From Planctomycetaceae bacterium (GTDB lineage: Bacteria; Planctomycetota; Planctomycetia; Pirellulales; Pirellulaceae), in contig JAKEHX010000097.1 in the NCBI GenBank assembly GCA_022614795.1, positions 1-7,308 of the forward strand: a stretch of DNA of 7,308 nucleotides. The letters are read 5' to 3'. The position numbers and the translations under genes were made by a program. Positions 6,330 through 7,308 of the stretch are shown here, piece after piece. The first letter of the stretch is position 1. Every line of letters begins with the position of its first letter. Below the pieces are notes generated by a model that worked only from the letters and a program-made list of their open reading frames with translations, made no database searches and had not been told where the DNA came from.

Positions 6330-6606
6330 AAGAGTCCGAGCGTTGCCACCAGCCTCCTAGGGGTTGTTATCTGCCATTACGTTCGGGACAAGGGCCTCGT
6401 CACCACGTTCTTAAACTGGGCTTTTCAGCAAAAAACTTTGCGCGTTCATTGCTGTGAAACCCGGAAAATGCGCGATTTTCGCCTCCGCGGAGCACGATTC
6501 AGGCCTTAACTCTACTAGAGGTACTAGACCTAGCCCACCCATTTGGCGACTTCGCCCTCAAGGGTGTTGTCGTCGCCCTTTGGCTCCAGTGGCCGGGCCG
6601 TGCGCC

Positions 6607-6668
6607 TCGCAGGACAAGCGTCCCGCTTGTCCAAATCTCGTAGGACAAGCGTCCCGCTTGTCCAAATC
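6607..6668. repeat. 31-bp tandem repeat, each unit holding a perfect palindrome
   Basis: Two head-to-tail copies (6607-6637 and 6638-6668) differ at a single base (C at 6610, T at 6641). Each contains GGACAAGCG-TCC-CGCTTGTCC, a nine-pair stem with a three-base loop (6612-6632 and 6643-6663), followed by AAATC. The unit looks like a dispersed short palindromic repeat of the REP type. There is no spacer between copies, so it is not a CRISPR array. Confidence 0.85.
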
Positions 6669-6700
6669 CCTGTCGCTTCACCATCCTGTCGCTTCACCGT
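6669..6700. repeat. 16-bp tandem repeat
   Basis: Two adjacent copies of CCTGTCGCTTCACC(A/G)T at 6669-6684 and 6685-6700 differ at one base. They follow the 31-bp repeat with no gap. Confidence 0.8.
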
Positions 6701-6821
6701 TTGACAGAGCCAATCGTGCCGCCATGTGGTTGACAGAGGTGGTTGACAGCGAAAAACCGCCTTTTGGATGCTCGTCCGCTCGCAAACCCAAGCCTCTCAA
6801 TGCTTTCCGTCTGGTTGACAG
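6701..6821 (+). repeat. Cluster of four TTGACAG motifs, three within the 10-mer TGGTTGACAG
   Basis: TTGACAG occurs at 6701-6707, 6730-6736, 6743-6749 and 6815-6821, all on the plus strand. The last three lie in the exact 10-mer TGGTTGACAG (6727-6736, 6740-6749, 6812-6821). TTGACA is the consensus -35 box, but no matching -10 box stands at the right distance from any copy. The sequence AGCGAAAAACC just after the third copy is nearly the reverse complement of GGTTTTCGCT just after the fourth. Confidence 0.6.
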
Positions 6822-6990
6822 GTTTTCGCTATCTCCGCCGCATAGGTGGATATCTTGAACCACTACCAAATTGTCAAAGATCACTTCGCACGTGGCGAAT
6901 ATGGCTCGTGTGCCATAATGTATAGACGCGCGAAGAGGGCCATTTGTTTCCCGAAAAATCGCCCGCGATTCAAAATTTCACCAAATAGTT

Positions 6991-7017
6991 GCAAGTCGTT
7001 CACATCACACGACTTGC
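6991..7017 (-). terminator. Hairpin spanning the stop codon of the TPR gene, possible terminator
   Basis: GCAAGTCG (6991-6998) and CGACTTGC (7010-7017) form a perfect eight-pair stem with an 11-base loop. On the minus strand the TGA stop codon (7007-7005) sits in the loop. The bases after the stem on that strand (CAACTATTTGGTGAAATTTT) are A+T-rich but not a clean T-tract, so termination is plausible rather than certain. Confidence 0.4.
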
Positions 7018-7308
7018 GTCCGAATTCGCGATCTGGGATCCACCTGCTCCGCAGTTTGACGCTGGGCCAGAGCCCGCTGAAACTTCTCGTCTGCCTCGGC
7101 TGCCAGCTCCGTCTTGCCCAGCTTGCCGTACGCCCAGCGCAGCACGTCGTACGGTCCTTCATACCAGCCGGGCAGGTGCCGGAAGCTGATTCGTCCTTCA
7201 CCGGCCCGGCAGCCCTCGGCGCTTCCCAGGGCAATCGCCATCCGCTCCCAATGAATCGCGTCCGCAATCCGCCCTTGCTGATAACAGCACCAGCCGGCCA
7301 GCCACGCC
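7005..7308 (-). CDS. C-terminal part of a TPR protein (5' end outside window)
   Basis: The frame is open from the right window edge (codons begin at 7307) to TGA at 7007-7005, giving the last 100 residues. It opens with a TPR-like repeat, AWLAGWCCYQQGRIADAIHW followed by ERMAIALG, in which the W, G, R and A-I positions fit the helix pair. Then come GRISFRHLPGWYEGPYDVLRWAYGKLG and ELAAEADEKFQRALA, a second helix pair. This arrangement resembles the tail of TPR-containing family 2 glycosyltransferases, where a similar R-I/G-x-x-F-R segment and an ALP/EGPYD-L helix follow the sugar transferase domain. The transferase domain itself is not visible, so that assignment is a guess. An internal ATG at 7241 is not needed as a start. 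Its stop codon lies in the loop of an inverted repeat. Confidence 0.75.
   Translation of the reverse strand, partial: AWLAGWCCYQQGRIADAIHWERMAIALGSAEGCRAGEGRISFRHLPGWYEGPYDVLRWAYGKLGKTELAAEADEKFQRALAQRQTAEQVDPRSRIRTQVV

Larger units (their letters stand above)
6330..7004. other. 675-nt repeat-rich intergenic region without a convincing gene
   Basis: It lies between the methyltransferase start and the stop of the TPR gene. Short open frames on both strands run through the repeats and have no family features. Besides the repeats listed separately, an imperfect inverted repeat pairs 6418-6430 with 6450-6462 (10 of 13 positions), and GAAAAT/ATTTTC arms (6464-6469, 6475-6480) flank GCGCG. For the methyltransferase, a weak minus-strand pair TTGTCC-N16-TAACAA is present just upstream; it is too poor to call a promoter. 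The stretch 6820-7000 is richer in A+T than the surroundings. Confidence 0.7.

Noticed and set aside
5652..6509. Open frame of 285 codons on the plus strand opposite the methyltransferase
   Set aside because: Antisense to a gene with clear SAM-fold motifs; no domain in its own translation.
6529..6600. Gene remnant on the minus strand (a short frame ending LEGEVAKWVG before a stop)
   Set aside because: Only about 20 plausible residues, running back into the palindromic repeat; too short to tell from chance.
6607..6668. CRISPR array
   Set aside because: Only two units, directly abutting with no spacers, and no cas genes in the window.
6815..6837. Plus-strand promoter starting from the TTGACA at 6815
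   Set aside because: No acceptable -10 box 16-18 bases downstream and no plus-strand gene beyond it.
6454..6884. Short open frames on both strands in the repeat-rich intergenic region
   Set aside because: They are translated straight through the palindromic repeats, overlap one another and show no family features or ribosome binding sites.
6881..7267. Alternative minus-strand frame of 128 codons overlapping the TPR tail
   Set aside because: The other frame is open to the window edge and shows TPR-like periodicity; this one does not.

Overview
The window looks like a piece of a GC-rich planctomycete chromosome. The main reasons are a DUF1501 protein of the type expanded in Planctomycetes, exported multidomain proteins with Pro/Gly/Ala linkers and HEAT-like helices, and short GC-rich dispersed-type palindromes. 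The lineage is inferred from protein style; there is no rRNA or other marker gene here.

Layout. Left part, plus strand: the 3' portion of a DUF1501 gene (1-1395, 5' end outside the window), then a secreted CBM9-like/DOMON-type protein (1452-2246) 56 nt downstream and probably co-transcribed. Next is a 356-nt intergenic region with an 18-bp tandem duplication, a very GC-rich hairpin, a second branched inverted repeat and a sigma70-like promoter. That promoter leads into a Tat-exported molybdopterin methionine sulfoxide reductase subunit, msrP (2603-3595). No msrQ lies beside it. It converges, with a 7-bp overlap, on a small minus-strand zinc-ribbon gene (3589-3831) that has its own good promoter and Shine-Dalgarno.

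Middle and right part, minus strand: a class I SAM methyltransferase of the type related to 3-hydroxy-fatty-acid methyl ester synthases (5322-6329) is followed by a secreted mosaic protein (4027-5208). The mosaic protein carries two copies of a small beta module, a HEAT-like helical hairpin between them, and a C-terminal domain resembling the LecA/PA-IL galactose lectin. A 675-nt non-coding region (6330-7004) follows, rich in short tandem repeats. At the right edge is the C-terminal end of a minus-strand TPR protein (7005-7308, 5' end outside the window), perhaps the tail of a TPR-containing glycosyltransferase.

The genes do not form an obvious single pathway. Five of the seven bear on the cell envelope or exported proteins: DUF1501, CBM9-like, MsrP, the LecA-like protein and possibly the glycosyltransferase tail. 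I found no CRISPR array, transposase, tRNA or rRNA, and nothing I would confidently call a new system. The best leads are the LecA-like mosaic protein, the palindrome embedded in the methyltransferase coding sequence, and the two structured or repeat-rich intergenic regions.
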